Assembly: GCA_023266165.1 (NCBI GenBank)
Contig: JAHFRR010000051.1
Coordinates: forward strand, 1-8,944
DNA length: 8,944 nt
Direction: 5' to 3'
From: Thiotrichales bacterium
GTDB taxonomy: Bacteria; Pseudomonadota; Gammaproteobacteria; Francisellales; CACEW01
Part shown: in pieces, positions 1 through 6,501 of the stretch
How positions within the stretch are numbered: the first letter of the stretch is position 1
Layout: each line of letters starts with the position of its first letter
Notes under the pieces: model-generated
The model's database searches: none
What the model saw: only the letters and a program-made list of their open reading frames with translations
What the model was told of the DNA's origin: nothing
Made by a program: the position numbers and the translations under genes

Positions 1-191
1 TCTAGCGTGGGGAATCTTTGGATAAACTTTAAAAAATACGGGATCACCGTGTTGACTTGCGTCTGTTGGAGCATGATCTCAGAGAGCCACACCGTATAAG
101 GTGTTGAGACTTTTTGCCAGGGAAGATCATGGCGGCCACTGAGATCATACCAATCGAGCAGAGCCGCCTGGAAATCAGTAGGCTTAAGCAA
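1..191 (-). CDS. mutY: MutY adenine DNA glycosylase, N-terminal part (runs off left edge)
   Basis: The 63 visible residues are the start of MutY, the base-excision repair enzyme that removes adenine mispaired with 8-oxoguanine. They include DWYDLSGRHDLPWQ, then TPYTVWLSEIMLQQTQV, then IPYFLKFIQRFPTL, all close to E. coli MutY. E38 in SEIMLQQTQV corresponds to the catalytic glutamate. The rest of the helix-hairpin-helix domain, the Fe-S cluster loop and the C-terminal domain lie outside the window. The only usable start is TTG at 191-189: an in-frame TGA lies at 212-210, no ATG or GTG intervenes, and this start gives the usual spacing to the DWY motif. The start overlaps the end of rpsT by 8 bp. 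No clear Shine-Dalgarno sequence is visible, so translation is probably coupled to rpsT. Identification is firm; the coupling is inference. Confidence 0.94.
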   Translation of the reverse strand, partial: MLKPTDFQAALLDWYDLSGRHDLPWQKVSTPYTVWLSEIMLQQTQVNTVIPYFLKFIQRFPTL

Positions 192-447
192 TTGCTTTGA
201 TTTGATCGCTCAAGCGGCTTTTATGGCGAGCGGCTTTATTTTTGTGGATCAGACCCTTGTCAGCAAAGCGATCGAGGACTTTCGTCATTTCAACATAAGC
301 GCCATTGGCAGCAGCCTTGTCTTGGGTCTCAACGGCCTGACGGACTTTTTTGACCATCGTGCGCATAAACGAGCGCATGCTCACGTTATGCTTGCGCTGT
401 GCTTCAGATTGGATGACGCGTTTTTTCGCTTGCTTGGTGTTGGCCAC
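184..447 (-). CDS. rpsT: 30S ribosomal protein bS20
   Basis: This small basic protein of the 30S subunit binds 16S rRNA and helps early assembly. The 87-residue length equals that of E. coli S20. The N-terminus MANTKQAKKRVIQSEAQR is characteristic, as are the middle stretch MRTMVKKVRQAVE and the C-terminal HKNKAARHKSRL. The start codon is GTG at 447-445, supported by a strong Shine-Dalgarno GGAGAG at 457-452. The gene has its own promoter (502-530) and a leader of about 50 nt. mutY starts inside its last codons. The GC-rich stretch just downstream of the promoter -10 is typical of growth-rate or stringently controlled promoters; that regulation is inferred. Confidence 0.98.
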   Translation of the reverse strand: MANTKQAKKRVIQSEAQRKHNVSMRSFMRTMVKKVRQAVETQDKAAANGAYVEMTKVLDRFADKGLIHKNKAARHKSRLSDQIKAIA

Positions 448-501
448 GATTCTCTCCAGAGTTATAGCATTGATTTGAAATTAGATAAAATAAGGCCCGC
501 C

Positions 502-530
502 ATTATCTTGCTTTCCCCATGCCAAGTCAA
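502..530 (-). promoter_or_regulatory. sigma70-type promoter for rpsT (and mutY)
   Basis: On the minus strand TTGACT (530-525) and GATAAT (507-502) are separated by 17 nt. The -35 and -10 each match the sigma70 consensus at five of six positions. The discriminator after the -10 is GGCGGGCC, very GC-rich, as in stringently controlled ribosomal promoters. Transcription would start near 495, leaving a leader of roughly 50 nt before the rpsT GTG. Confidence 0.8.
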
Positions 531-536
531 TATACT
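508..536 (+). promoter_or_regulatory. candidate promoter for gltX, back-to-back with the rpsT promoter
   Basis: TTGCTT (508-513) and TATACT (531-536) are spaced by 17 nt on the plus strand. The -10 matches consensus at five of six positions, while the -35 shares only the TTG. The elements sit directly against those of the divergent rpsT promoter: its -10 ends at 507 and its -35 begins at 530. Two RNA polymerases could therefore not bind at once. Start of transcription would be near 543, giving a leader of about 85 nt. Confidence 0.45.
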
Positions 537-571
537 TTTAGAACTTATTTTAGAACTTATTTTGGAACTTA
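536..571. repeat. three tandem copies of a 12-bp unit in the gltX leader
   Basis: The unit TTTTAGAACTTA occurs at 536-547 and 548-559. A copy with one change (TTTTGGAACTTA) follows at 560-571, and a partial ATTTTA after that. The array begins at the end of the candidate gltX -10 and fills the early untranslated leader. It is noncoding. It may be a copy-number-variable tract or a set of protein-binding sites; nothing in the sequence decides which. Confidence 0.88.
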
Positions 572-627
572 ATTTTAACGCGTCTTAAAAGGGTTTGCTT
601 TTAATTATTTTTTTGAGGATCTGAACC

Positions 628-2082
628 ATGACCGTGATCACCCGTTTCCCTCCAAGCCCCACAGGGTATTTGCACATTGGAGGTGCGCGCACTGCGCTGT
701 ATTCTTGGCTGTATGCCCGCCAGCATCAAGGGCAATTTATCTTGAGAATTGAAGATACAGATCTGGAACGATCCAACTCAGCATCCGTGGATGCCATCTT
801 GGAAGGCATGCAATGGCTGAAGTTGGACTATGACCACGGGCCGTATTATCAAACGCATCGGTTAGATCGTTATCGCGAGGTGGCCCATCAGTTGGTTCAA
901 TCAGGTCATGCGTATTGCTGTATGTGTTCCAAAGAGCGCTTAGAGGCTTTGCGCGTCGAGCAACAAGCCAAACAGCTGCATACAGGATATGATGGGCACT
1001 GTCGGGATCTCCATATCACGCCTTCAACGCACCCTCAAAAAGAGCAGGTGATTCGCCTGAAAGTCCCTAAAACCGGGGTGACCACCTGGGAGGACTTGAT
1101 CAAAGGCGAGATCACGGTGGCCAATGCTGAGCTCGATGATTTTGTGCTGGTGCGCTCTGATGGGATTCCGACGTATAACTTTGCGGTGGTGGTTGATGAT
1201 GCGGATATGGGTGTGACCCATGTGATTCGGGGAGATGATCATGTCAGCAACACGCCCAAACAAATCCATATGTTTCAAGCGCTCGAGGCGGTATTGCCTG
1301 CTTTTGGGCATATCCCTATGATTTTGGGCGAGGATGGTAAGCGTCTATCGAAACGCCATGGTGCTGTGAGCGTCATGCAGTATGCGCGCGATGGCTATCT
1401 GCCAGAGGCTTTGTTGAATTACCTGGTGCGTTTGGGATGGTCTCATCAAGACCAAGAGATTTTCAGCCGTGAGGAGATGATCCAGAGCTTTAATTTCAAG
1501 GCTGTCAGCAAATCTCCCGCTATGTTCAATCTCGACAAGCTCAAGTGGTTAAACCAGCATTACATGAAAGCCATGCCTGCCCCCGAGATGCTTGAAAAAT
1601 TAAGGGCGCTTGCCGACACGCAGCCTATTATTTTTTCCCCTATTCAAAATCAGGCGATCTGGCTTGAGGCCATTCCCCTCTATACCGAGCGCTGTCATAC
1701 GCTGTTGGAGTTATTAGATGCTTTGCAGTTTCTCGATTTTTCTTCTCAAAAACTGACGGCGTCTTATGATCCTATCGCCTCAGAGAAGCATTTAACTGAA
1801 GCTGCGATAGCACCTCTTCAGGCGTTAATAACCGCTTTACAGGAGATCCCTTGGTCTGTGGAGGCCATTCATACCTGCATGCAAGCAACCGCGACACAGC
1901 TGAATCTGGGGATGGGGAAAGTCGGCATGCCCTTTCGTGTGGCGTTAACGGGGCAGGGGCAATCACCCTCGATTGACCGAATTGCTATGCTCTTGGGGCG
2001 CGAAAGCGTGTTGGAGCGTTTGCAAGGGGCGATCTTGTGGATCTCTCAAGGTGCTGTGTGCACGGGAGAAGTTGGGATATGA
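628..2082 (+). CDS. gltX: Glutamyl-tRNA synthetase (GluRS)
   Basis: This cytoplasmic class Ic synthetase charges tRNA-Glu with glutamate. The 484 residues compare with 471 in E. coli. The HIGH-type signature is PSPTGYLHIGGART (residues 9-22) and the KMSKS-type loop is KRLSKRHG (238-245). The SWIM-like zinc site is present: C98, C100, Y121 and C125, the same numbers as in E. coli. The segment FAVVVDDADMGVTHVIRGDD (185-204) is the typical active-site strand. The C-terminal 180 residues are the less conserved helical anticodon-binding part. The ATG has a GAGG at 615-618 with a 9-nt spacer. It is the first gene of the rightward cluster, and its TGA overlaps the next ATG (ATGA). Whether the enzyme is discriminating or also charges tRNA-Gln cannot be read here. 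Confidence 0.98.
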   Translation: MTVITRFPPSPTGYLHIGGARTALYSWLYARQHQGQFILRIEDTDLERSNSASVDAILEGMQWLKLDYDHGPYYQTHRLDRYREVAHQLVQSGHAYCCMCSKERLEALRVEQQAKQLHTGYDGHCRDLHITPSTHPQKEQVIRLKVPKTGVTTWEDLIKGEITVANAELDDFVLVRSDGIPTYNFAVVVDDADMGVTHVIRGDDHVSNTPKQIHMFQALEAVLPAFGHIPMILGEDGKRLSKRHGAVSVMQYARDGYLPEALLNYLVRLGWSHQDQEIFSREEMIQSFNFKAVSKSPAMFNLDKLKWLNQHYMKAMPAPEMLEKLRALADTQPIIFSPIQNQAIWLEAIPLYTERCHTLLELLDALQFLDFSSQKLTASYDPIASEKHLTEAAIAPLQALITALQEIPWSVEAIHTCMQATATQLNLGMGKVGMPFRVALTGQGQSPSIDRIAMLLGRESVLERLQGAILWISQGAVCTGEVGI

Positions 2083-3530
2083 TCCGAATGGCTTTAGGTC
2101 TCAGTGCGTGCCTCTTTTGCGGGTTATTGTCAGGGTGCGCAAGCGTAATAGGCTCCTACCCTGAAAATACGGCCCCTGTCAAACATGCCGTGGCAGAGAA
2201 AAACTATCCGCAAGCCTTAAAAATCTTAACCCAAAACCAAGCACGTCAAAATCAAGATCTCGATGGTGTGGAGAGAGGGCGCGTTGAGCAGTTGTCTGGG
2301 AACTTCAAAGCCAGTGAGATGGCCTATCATCAAGTCATCCAGGATGTGCAGCAGCAACAGTTGGAAGCGAAAATTCAAGTCCATCGCGTTTTAGAAACAA
2401 CAGGCTCATTACTGGGGAATGACCAGATGCTGCCTTATCGACTCAAGAGCTATGAAATTGTTTTTCTCTATACCTATCAAGCCTTGAACTATTTGGGTGA
2501 GGGGGATTTGACAGATGCTCTGGTGTCTATCAGGCAGGGGCAAAACGAGCAGAGTTATATCCAGCAAACCCATGAAGCTGAACTCTTGAAAGCCCATCAA
2601 GAAGCGCAAAAGCAGGGTTTTGATGTGAATACTGAAGATCATTCTCAGTATTTCCAGACGACCATGGCGGCAGCCAAAGGGATTAAGAGCAGTTTTGAAA
2701 ACGCGTTTTTCTATTATTTCTCGGCGCTGCTCTTTGATATGCAAGGGGATTATAATAATGCTTTTGTGAGTATCCAGCGCGCGTTGGCCCTCTCACCTGA
2801 CAATCCTGAGATTCAAAAATTTTTGATTCAAATTTTGCAGCAGCGAAGCGGGAATCTAGATCAGATGCAGCGTTATCTGGAAAAGTTCGGATCCTCTCAA
2901 GCCCTGGTGACTCCTATCCCAGAGCACAGCGATTTGGTTGCTGTCATTGTGGAGCAAGGCTGGGTTCAGCCTCTCAGTTCCATCACGGTGCCGATCCTCA
3001 CGTTTACCCACGATGCATCGCAGGGGGGCACGTTGAACTTCAATGGTGTGATGTTCTCGATACCCATCTATGCGAAATCCAGCGTGGTGCCTTTGATCGC
3101 AGAGGTCAAGATCGATCATCAACGTACAACACTTCCTGTGCTGATGTCCGTCAAACCCTTGGCTGCAAAAGCCTTAACAGAAGATTACCCAATCATTATT
3201 GTCCGTGAGGTCTTGCGTGTGATTGCAAAACAAGTGCTGGCTGCGCAAGTGCAAAGGAAAGGGGGGCTTGCAGGAGAGGTGGCGGTATTGGTTTATAACG
3301 TTGTAAGCTCCAATGCGGATCTGCGTAGCTGGTTGACGTTACCCCAAGATATCCAAGTCTGGCAGGATTTTCTACCGCTGGGGCCTCATAGGCTATCCAT
3401 TGAGGTGAATGGCGTACAGGAGTCGATACCGTTGGATTTGCAAGCCAACACCAATGTGGTAATATGGGCCGCCAGTGTGGGGCCGTCGTTGATCGTGCAT
3501 AGGATTTTGGTTCATCAGTCAAGTCAGTAA
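2079..3530 (+). CDS. COG3014-like outer-membrane lipoprotein with TPR-like repeats
   Basis: With the start at the ATG overlapping the gltX stop, the product is 483 residues. It has a lipoprotein signal ending in LLSGC, lipidated Cys at residue 20, followed by Ala at +2, which favours outer-membrane sorting. A start 14 codons upstream (2037) would put charged residues and extra cysteines before the signal, so I reject it. The N-terminal half is helical. A TPR-like unit (YYFSALLFDMQGDYNNAFVS, about residues 212-231, then ALALSPDNPE) is the clearest repeat. The C-terminal half is beta-rich (from about residue 270) with no catalytic motif I recognise. Lipoproteins of this type, uncharacterised COG3014, are found beside YcfL and LpoB homologues, as here, so a role in the cell envelope with LpoB is inferred. 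The function itself is unknown. Confidence 0.85.
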   Translation: MIRMALGLSACLFCGLLSGCASVIGSYPENTAPVKHAVAEKNYPQALKILTQNQARQNQDLDGVERGRVEQLSGNFKASEMAYHQVIQDVQQQQLEAKIQVHRVLETTGSLLGNDQMLPYRLKSYEIVFLYTYQALNYLGEGDLTDALVSIRQGQNEQSYIQQTHEAELLKAHQEAQKQGFDVNTEDHSQYFQTTMAAAKGIKSSFENAFFYYFSALLFDMQGDYNNAFVSIQRALALSPDNPEIQKFLIQILQQRSGNLDQMQRYLEKFGSSQALVTPIPEHSDLVAVIVEQGWVQPLSSITVPILTFTHDASQGGTLNFNGVMFSIPIYAKSSVVPLIAEVKIDHQRTTLPVLMSVKPLAAKALTEDYPIIIVREVLRVIAKQVLAAQVQRKGGLAGEVAVLVYNVVSSNADLRSWLTLPQDIQVWQDFLPLGPHRLSIEVNGVQESIPLDLQANTNVVIWAASVGPSLIVHRILVHQSSQ

Positions 3531-3543
3531 AGGGAGAGTCTCA

Positions 3544-3945
3544 GTGCGTAAGTTAAAATTAATAAATTTTTTAATCCCCATCAGTATCGCCAGCCTGATG
3601 TTATTACTCAGTGGTTGCGCGCGTGAGTGCGTGATTATTGCCTCAGGCGGTACGGCGGGGCAAAAGGTCTCAACCTCTCAGGGGGATGTTCGCGTGACAG
3701 ATCCCGCCTCAAGGCTCGCCAGCCAAGACCTGATTCAAGCGAAAGTCAATCTTGAAAATAACTCTCGAGATACCCAAAGTGTCCAATACAAATTCCAGTG
3801 GTATTCTGAACATGGCTTTAACGCAGGGGAGAGCACTCCTTGGCAGCCTGTTGTGATCAGCCCGTATTCGTCAGAGGTGGTCTCTGATGTGGCTCCCATG
3901 CCCAGTGCTGTGAAGTATAATGTCTTGGTCTGTCGAATAAATTAA
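3544..3945 (+). CDS. YcfL-like (DUF1425) lipoprotein
   Basis: This is a 133-residue secreted lipoprotein. Its signal is MRKLKLINFLIPISIASLML followed by LLSGC, with lipidated C25 and Ala at +2. The mature domain is beta-rich and contains VQYKFQWYSEHGF (residues 80-92), resembling the VHYRFYWYDARG stretch of E. coli YcfL. It also has the later SPYSSEVV and YNVLV strands. The start is GTG at 3544, preceded by AGGGAG at 3531-3536 with a 7-nt spacer. In E. coli ycfL is likewise directly upstream of lpoB, which supports the call. No activity is known for the family. Two extra cysteines (C29 and C130) could form a disulfide in the periplasm; that is a guess. Confidence 0.78.
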   Translation: MRKLKLINFLIPISIASLMLLLSGCARECVIIASGGTAGQKVSTSQGDVRVTDPASRLASQDLIQAKVNLENNSRDTQSVQYKFQWYSEHGFNAGESTPWQPVVISPYSSEVVSDVAPMPSAVKYNVLVCRIN

Positions 3946-3973
3946 AAAAAATTATAAATAAAAAATTATAAAG
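3946..3973. repeat. tandem 14-bp AT-only repeat in the ycfL-lpoB spacer
   Basis: AAAAAATTATAAAT (3946-3959) is followed at once by AAAAAATTATAAAG (3960-3973), 13 of 14 positions identical. The 52-bp spacer between the two lipoprotein genes is almost pure A/T up to the lpoB ribosome-binding site. It contains TATAAA-like strings but no matching -35 at a suitable distance. It may be a translation-enhancing A-rich leader or a weak internal promoter; neither is proven. Confidence 0.75.
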
Positions 3974-3997
3974 AAAATTTTAAATAGGGGAGAATGA

Positions 3998-4612
3998 ATG
4001 GAAATGCAAAAAAAATATAAACTCGCAGGTATTACCGTTGCACTGCTAGGCGCACTGGCTCTCACGGGCTGCTCCAGTAGTCCTACTGTCATGTATCAAG
4101 ACCCCAACGCAGTTCAGACGACGGCGCTGGGCTATAGTTCAACGGATTTGCAGTCGATCACCAATAAGATGGTCGATGAGATGATGACATCTCCTCTCGT
4201 TCAGAAGATTACGGCCAATCAAGCACCTGTTCTGTATGTGGGGACTGTGGAGAACAATTCAGATCAGCATATTGATGTTCAAGCGCTGGCGAACGCCATC
4301 AGTACTCGACTGATCCAAAGTGGCAAGTTCCAGTTTGTGGATATGTCACAAGTCAAAGCGATCCAGCAACAGCTGGCTTACCAGCATTCGGGTGCTGTCA
4401 GCCAAGAGTCTGCGGCACAGATCGGACGGCAAGTTGGAGCGCAGTACATGTTCTATGGCGATATTTCCAGTATCAGTCAGCGTAACAGCTCGGAGCAAAC
4501 GCTGTATCTGCAGGTGACGATGAAGCTCTTGAATATCCAGACAGGCATTATTGTCTGGCAGGGTGAGAAGCAAATCAGCAAAGCGGCAGGCCGTAAGACG
4601 TTTGGGTTTTGA
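3998..4612 (+). CDS. lpoB: LpoB-like penicillin-binding protein activator lipoprotein
   Basis: LpoB is an outer-membrane lipoprotein that reaches through the periplasm to stimulate the peptidoglycan synthase PBP1B. This 204-residue protein has a signal ending in ALTGC (C25), then SSSPT. After GYSSTDLQSITNKMVDEMM comes the globular domain. Its VLYVGTVENNSDQHIDVQAL, SGKFQFVDMSQVKAIQQQL and VGAQYMFYGDISS segments align with E. coli LpoB (VLLVDSVKNNTNG, GKFTLVPREQL, NAQYVLYSDVSG). It ends in the MKLLNIQTGIIVWQG strand. The long proline-rich linker of the E. coli protein is missing. A strong AGGGGAG (3986-3992) sits 5 nt before the ATG. Its stop overlaps the ruvX ATG by one base. PBP1B activation is inferred from homology. 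Confidence 0.86.
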   Translation: MEMQKKYKLAGITVALLGALALTGCSSSPTVMYQDPNAVQTTALGYSSTDLQSITNKMVDEMMTSPLVQKITANQAPVLYVGTVENNSDQHIDVQALANAISTRLIQSGKFQFVDMSQVKAIQQQLAYQHSGAVSQESAAQIGRQVGAQYMFYGDISSISQRNSSEQTLYLQVTMKLLNIQTGIIVWQGEKQISKAAGRKTFGF

Positions 4613-5052
4613 TGACCTCACCTCGCTTTGAAACCGTGATGGCATTTGATTTTGGCCTGAAGCGCATTGGGGTTGCCTTTGGGCAATCGGTGACAAACAC
4701 GGCATCTCCGGTGGGTACTTTCGTGGCGAAAGACGGGATCCCTGACTGGTCTTTGATTGTAAAGTGCATTGCAGAATGGCGTCCGCAGGTGTTGGTGGTG
4801 GGAATCCCGTTTCTGATGGATGGTTCCGAGCAGCATATCACGCATTGCGCCCGTAAATTTCTGTCTCGCCTTCAACAGCAGTCGAACCTTCCCGTCCATC
4901 CTGTCGATGAGCGCTTAACGACGCGGGCCGCACGCCAGGAGCTTTCCGAGCGCAATGAAGGTAAGATCTTCAATCATCAAAAGGTTGACGCGTTGGCAGC
5001 CTGTTTGATTGCGGAGACGTGGTTGTCGGATCAAAGAAATCCTCCAAGATGA
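4612..5052 (+). CDS. ruvX: RuvX/YqgF pre-16S rRNA nuclease, Holliday-junction resolvase-like
   Basis: This RNase H-fold nuclease of the YqgF family is implicated in maturation of the 16S rRNA 5' end. The 146 residues carry all family motifs: AFDFGLKRIGVAFG with D13, AKDGIPDW, VLVVGIPFLMDGSEQ, VDERLTT with E100, and KVDALAACLIAETWL with D126. D13, E100 and D126 are the likely metal ligands. I chose the ATG at 4612 (TGATG overlap with lpoB). A TTG one codon earlier, or an ATG at 4639 beginning MAFDFG, are alternatives. No clear Shine-Dalgarno is seen, so coupling to lpoB is likely. The last five codons (RNPPR) and stop lie in sequence that also encodes the end of the convergent ATPase, so the native C-terminus may have been replaced. 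Confidence 0.94.
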   Translation: MTSPRFETVMAFDFGLKRIGVAFGQSVTNTASPVGTFVAKDGIPDWSLIVKCIAEWRPQVLVVGIPFLMDGSEQHITHCARKFLSRLQQQSNLPVHPVDERLTTRAARQELSERNEGKIFNHQKVDALAACLIAETWLSDQRNPPR

Positions 5053-6457
5053 CTCTGCCAGAGACCATATCGTTGGAGTATGCTGTTTCACGTAAACCAT
5101 TGGCAGAAATAAAAACAAGAAAAATCTGTTTCTGAGTTTTTGTTTTATCTTTGAAGATTTGGATTTTCTTTTTTAGAGCTTCGGCCTCTGCTTTATCCAA
5201 CATAAAGGGAGCCTGAGTGTATTTGATTTCACAGAGGGTGATGGCATCATCACTGCGATCAATTAAGAGATCAACTTGAGCACCCTGATCCTGCTCTGTT
5301 TTAGAAACAAAGCGCCAAGAGTCAATCACGGTGGCGGTTTTAATGTTTAAGGCATCAATGATTTTCTGGCCGTGCTTGTAGCAAATCCCCTCAAAGCTAT
5401 AGCCTGCCCAGGCATGATATTGTGGGGTTTGCGACAGTTTTATCCAATAGTCAGCGCTTAGTTTTTTCTTACCAGTCGTTTCAAGCCAGTACAGATAGAA
5501 TAAACAAAATTCGTCTGAAAGCTTATAGTACTCGCCTCGTGAACGCCCAAAGGGCGTGAGCTCTTGGATAAATCCAGCAGTGGTCAAGTCATGAAGTCGT
5601 TCTGTCAGCCGTCCCCCTAGACCTGCTGCCAGCTGTTGTCGGATATCGCTTCTGGTCACACCTGAATGTTTTCCCCCAATGATTTTGATCAGATCCATAT
5701 AGATTTTTGCGTTATTGAATAACGAGGTGAAGAGTTTGGTGTATTCTTCTCGTAAGGGAGCACCTTGATCAAACAGGATCGCTTGAATGGCCTCGTCAGC
5801 AGTACGCCCTTTTTCCACATAATTGAGATAATGAGGAACACCTCCCAAGGCCATATACAGCTTGAGAATGTGCTGATGATTGAGGGCGATACCCCGAGAA
5901 TGTAAAAATGCTTCGGTCTCAGAGAGACTGAAGGGCAGTAATTGCATTTGGCAGGTGGCACGATTATGTAATCCACCTTTGTTTTGAATGATTTTTTTGA
6001 TAATCCAAGATGCAGAAGAGCCGCAAATAACCAGTACGATGTTGTTGCGAGCGCTCCAGTAGTGGTTCCAGTAGTAGTCGATCGTTTCAAGTAATCCTGA
6101 TTTTTTGGAGGCCATCCATGGGAGTTCGTCAATAAAGACAACTACCTTTTTATCAGACTTAACCACCTGTTTATGCAAAAGATCAAACGCACCGTCCCAG
6201 CTGTCAGGCGCTATCAGAGGGATCTCATCAAAAAAAACAAGAGAAAGCGTTTCAATAAATTTTTTGATTTGAAGGGACATTTTTCCTTTCTGCATGCCTG
6301 TCACTTGAAAGTAAACGCAGTCTTGTTTTGAAAAAAACTCCCTGATTAAAAAGGTCTTCCCAATGCGCCGCCTGCCATAGACAACAACGAATTCAGACTG
6401 TTTAGAGTCGTAGACTTTTTGTAAGAGCGCTAACTCTTTTTTTCTTCCAATAATCAT
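4970..6457 (-). CDS. AAA+ ATPase with C-terminal DUF234 (PD-(D/E)XK-like) domain
   Basis: This is a 495-residue stand-alone ATPase of the archaeal-type COG1672 group. The N-terminal MIIGRKKELALL is typical. Walker A is GRRRIGKT (28-35) and Walker B is VVVFIDELPW (105-114). GLHNRAT (162-168) probably holds the arginine sensor. A winged-helix-like region follows (about 260-310). The DUF234 domain occupies about 320-475 and retains a nuclease-like set: E356 in SFEGICY, D396 in QVDLLID, and E410/K412 in CEIKYT. Family members usually end near the LEDFF seen at 471-475; the further 20 residues are ruvX antisense read-through. The product is cytoplasmic, with unknown target. The ATG at 6457 has only a weak GGAT upstream. 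The gene has no functional tie to its neighbours, carries its own promoter, and is probably a recent acquisition. Confidence 0.92.
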   Translation of the reverse strand: MIIGRKKELALLQKVYDSKQSEFVVVYGRRRIGKTFLIREFFSKQDCVYFQVTGMQKGKMSLQIKKFIETLSLVFFDEIPLIAPDSWDGAFDLLHKQVVKSDKKVVVFIDELPWMASKKSGLLETIDYYWNHYWSARNNIVLVICGSSASWIIKKIIQNKGGLHNRATCQMQLLPFSLSETEAFLHSRGIALNHQHILKLYMALGGVPHYLNYVEKGRTADEAIQAILFDQGAPLREEYTKLFTSLFNNAKIYMDLIKIIGGKHSGVTRSDIRQQLAAGLGGRLTERLHDLTTAGFIQELTPFGRSRGEYYKLSDEFCLFYLYWLETTGKKKLSADYWIKLSQTPQYHAWAGYSFEGICYKHGQKIIDALNIKTATVIDSWRFVSKTEQDQGAQVDLLIDRSDDAITLCEIKYTQAPFMLDKAEAEALKKKIQIFKDKTKTQKQIFLVFISANGLRETAYSNDMVSGRVILEDFFDPTTTSPQSNRLPTRQPFDD

Positions 6458-6470
6458 GTGAAATCCGGAT

Positions 6471-6501
6471 GGGCCACTTATAGCGTTATTATAAGTGGCC
6501 C
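6471..6501. promoter_or_regulatory. perfect 12-bp inverted repeat, likely operator
   Basis: GGGCCACTTATA (6471-6482) and TATAAGTGGCCC (6490-6501) are perfect reverse complements around a 7-bp centre (GCGTTAT). The palindrome covers the -10 element and the start region of the ATPase promoter on the minus strand, and ends just outside the dinG stop. The predicted transcript start falls within the left arm. The promoter's own RNA therefore could not form the hairpin, and a protein-binding DNA site fits better. As an intrinsic terminator it is poor, since neither strand has a T-run after the stem. Confidence 0.7.

Noticed and set aside
202..588. Long plus-strand open frame (128 codons) opposite rpsT
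   Set aside because: It is the antisense shadow of rpsT continued into the promoter and 12-bp repeat region (ending in repeated Leu-Ile-Leu-Glu codons), with no family resemblance.
2037..2078. Upstream start for the COG3014-like lipoprotein
   Set aside because: The 14 extra residues lie fully inside gltX and would precede a good lipoprotein signal with charged residues. The ATG at 2079 gives a normal signal peptide and the usual ATGA overlap.
5105..5150. AT-rich imperfect inverted repeat as a ruvX terminator
   Set aside because: The arms pair poorly and the stretch is in-frame Lys/Thr/Gln-rich coding sequence of the ATPase (KTKTQKQIFLVF).
6437..6443. Seven-base A tract in codons 5-7 of the ATPase gene as a phase-variation switch
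   Set aside because: Seven bases is short for slippage switching, the frame is intact, and the lysines are ordinary for this family's N-terminus.
6471..6501. The palindrome as an intrinsic terminator of dinG
   Set aside because: No T-run follows the stem on the minus strand (CATCCGG follows), and only a mixed TTAATTTAT on the plus strand. Overlap with a consensus promoter favours an operator.
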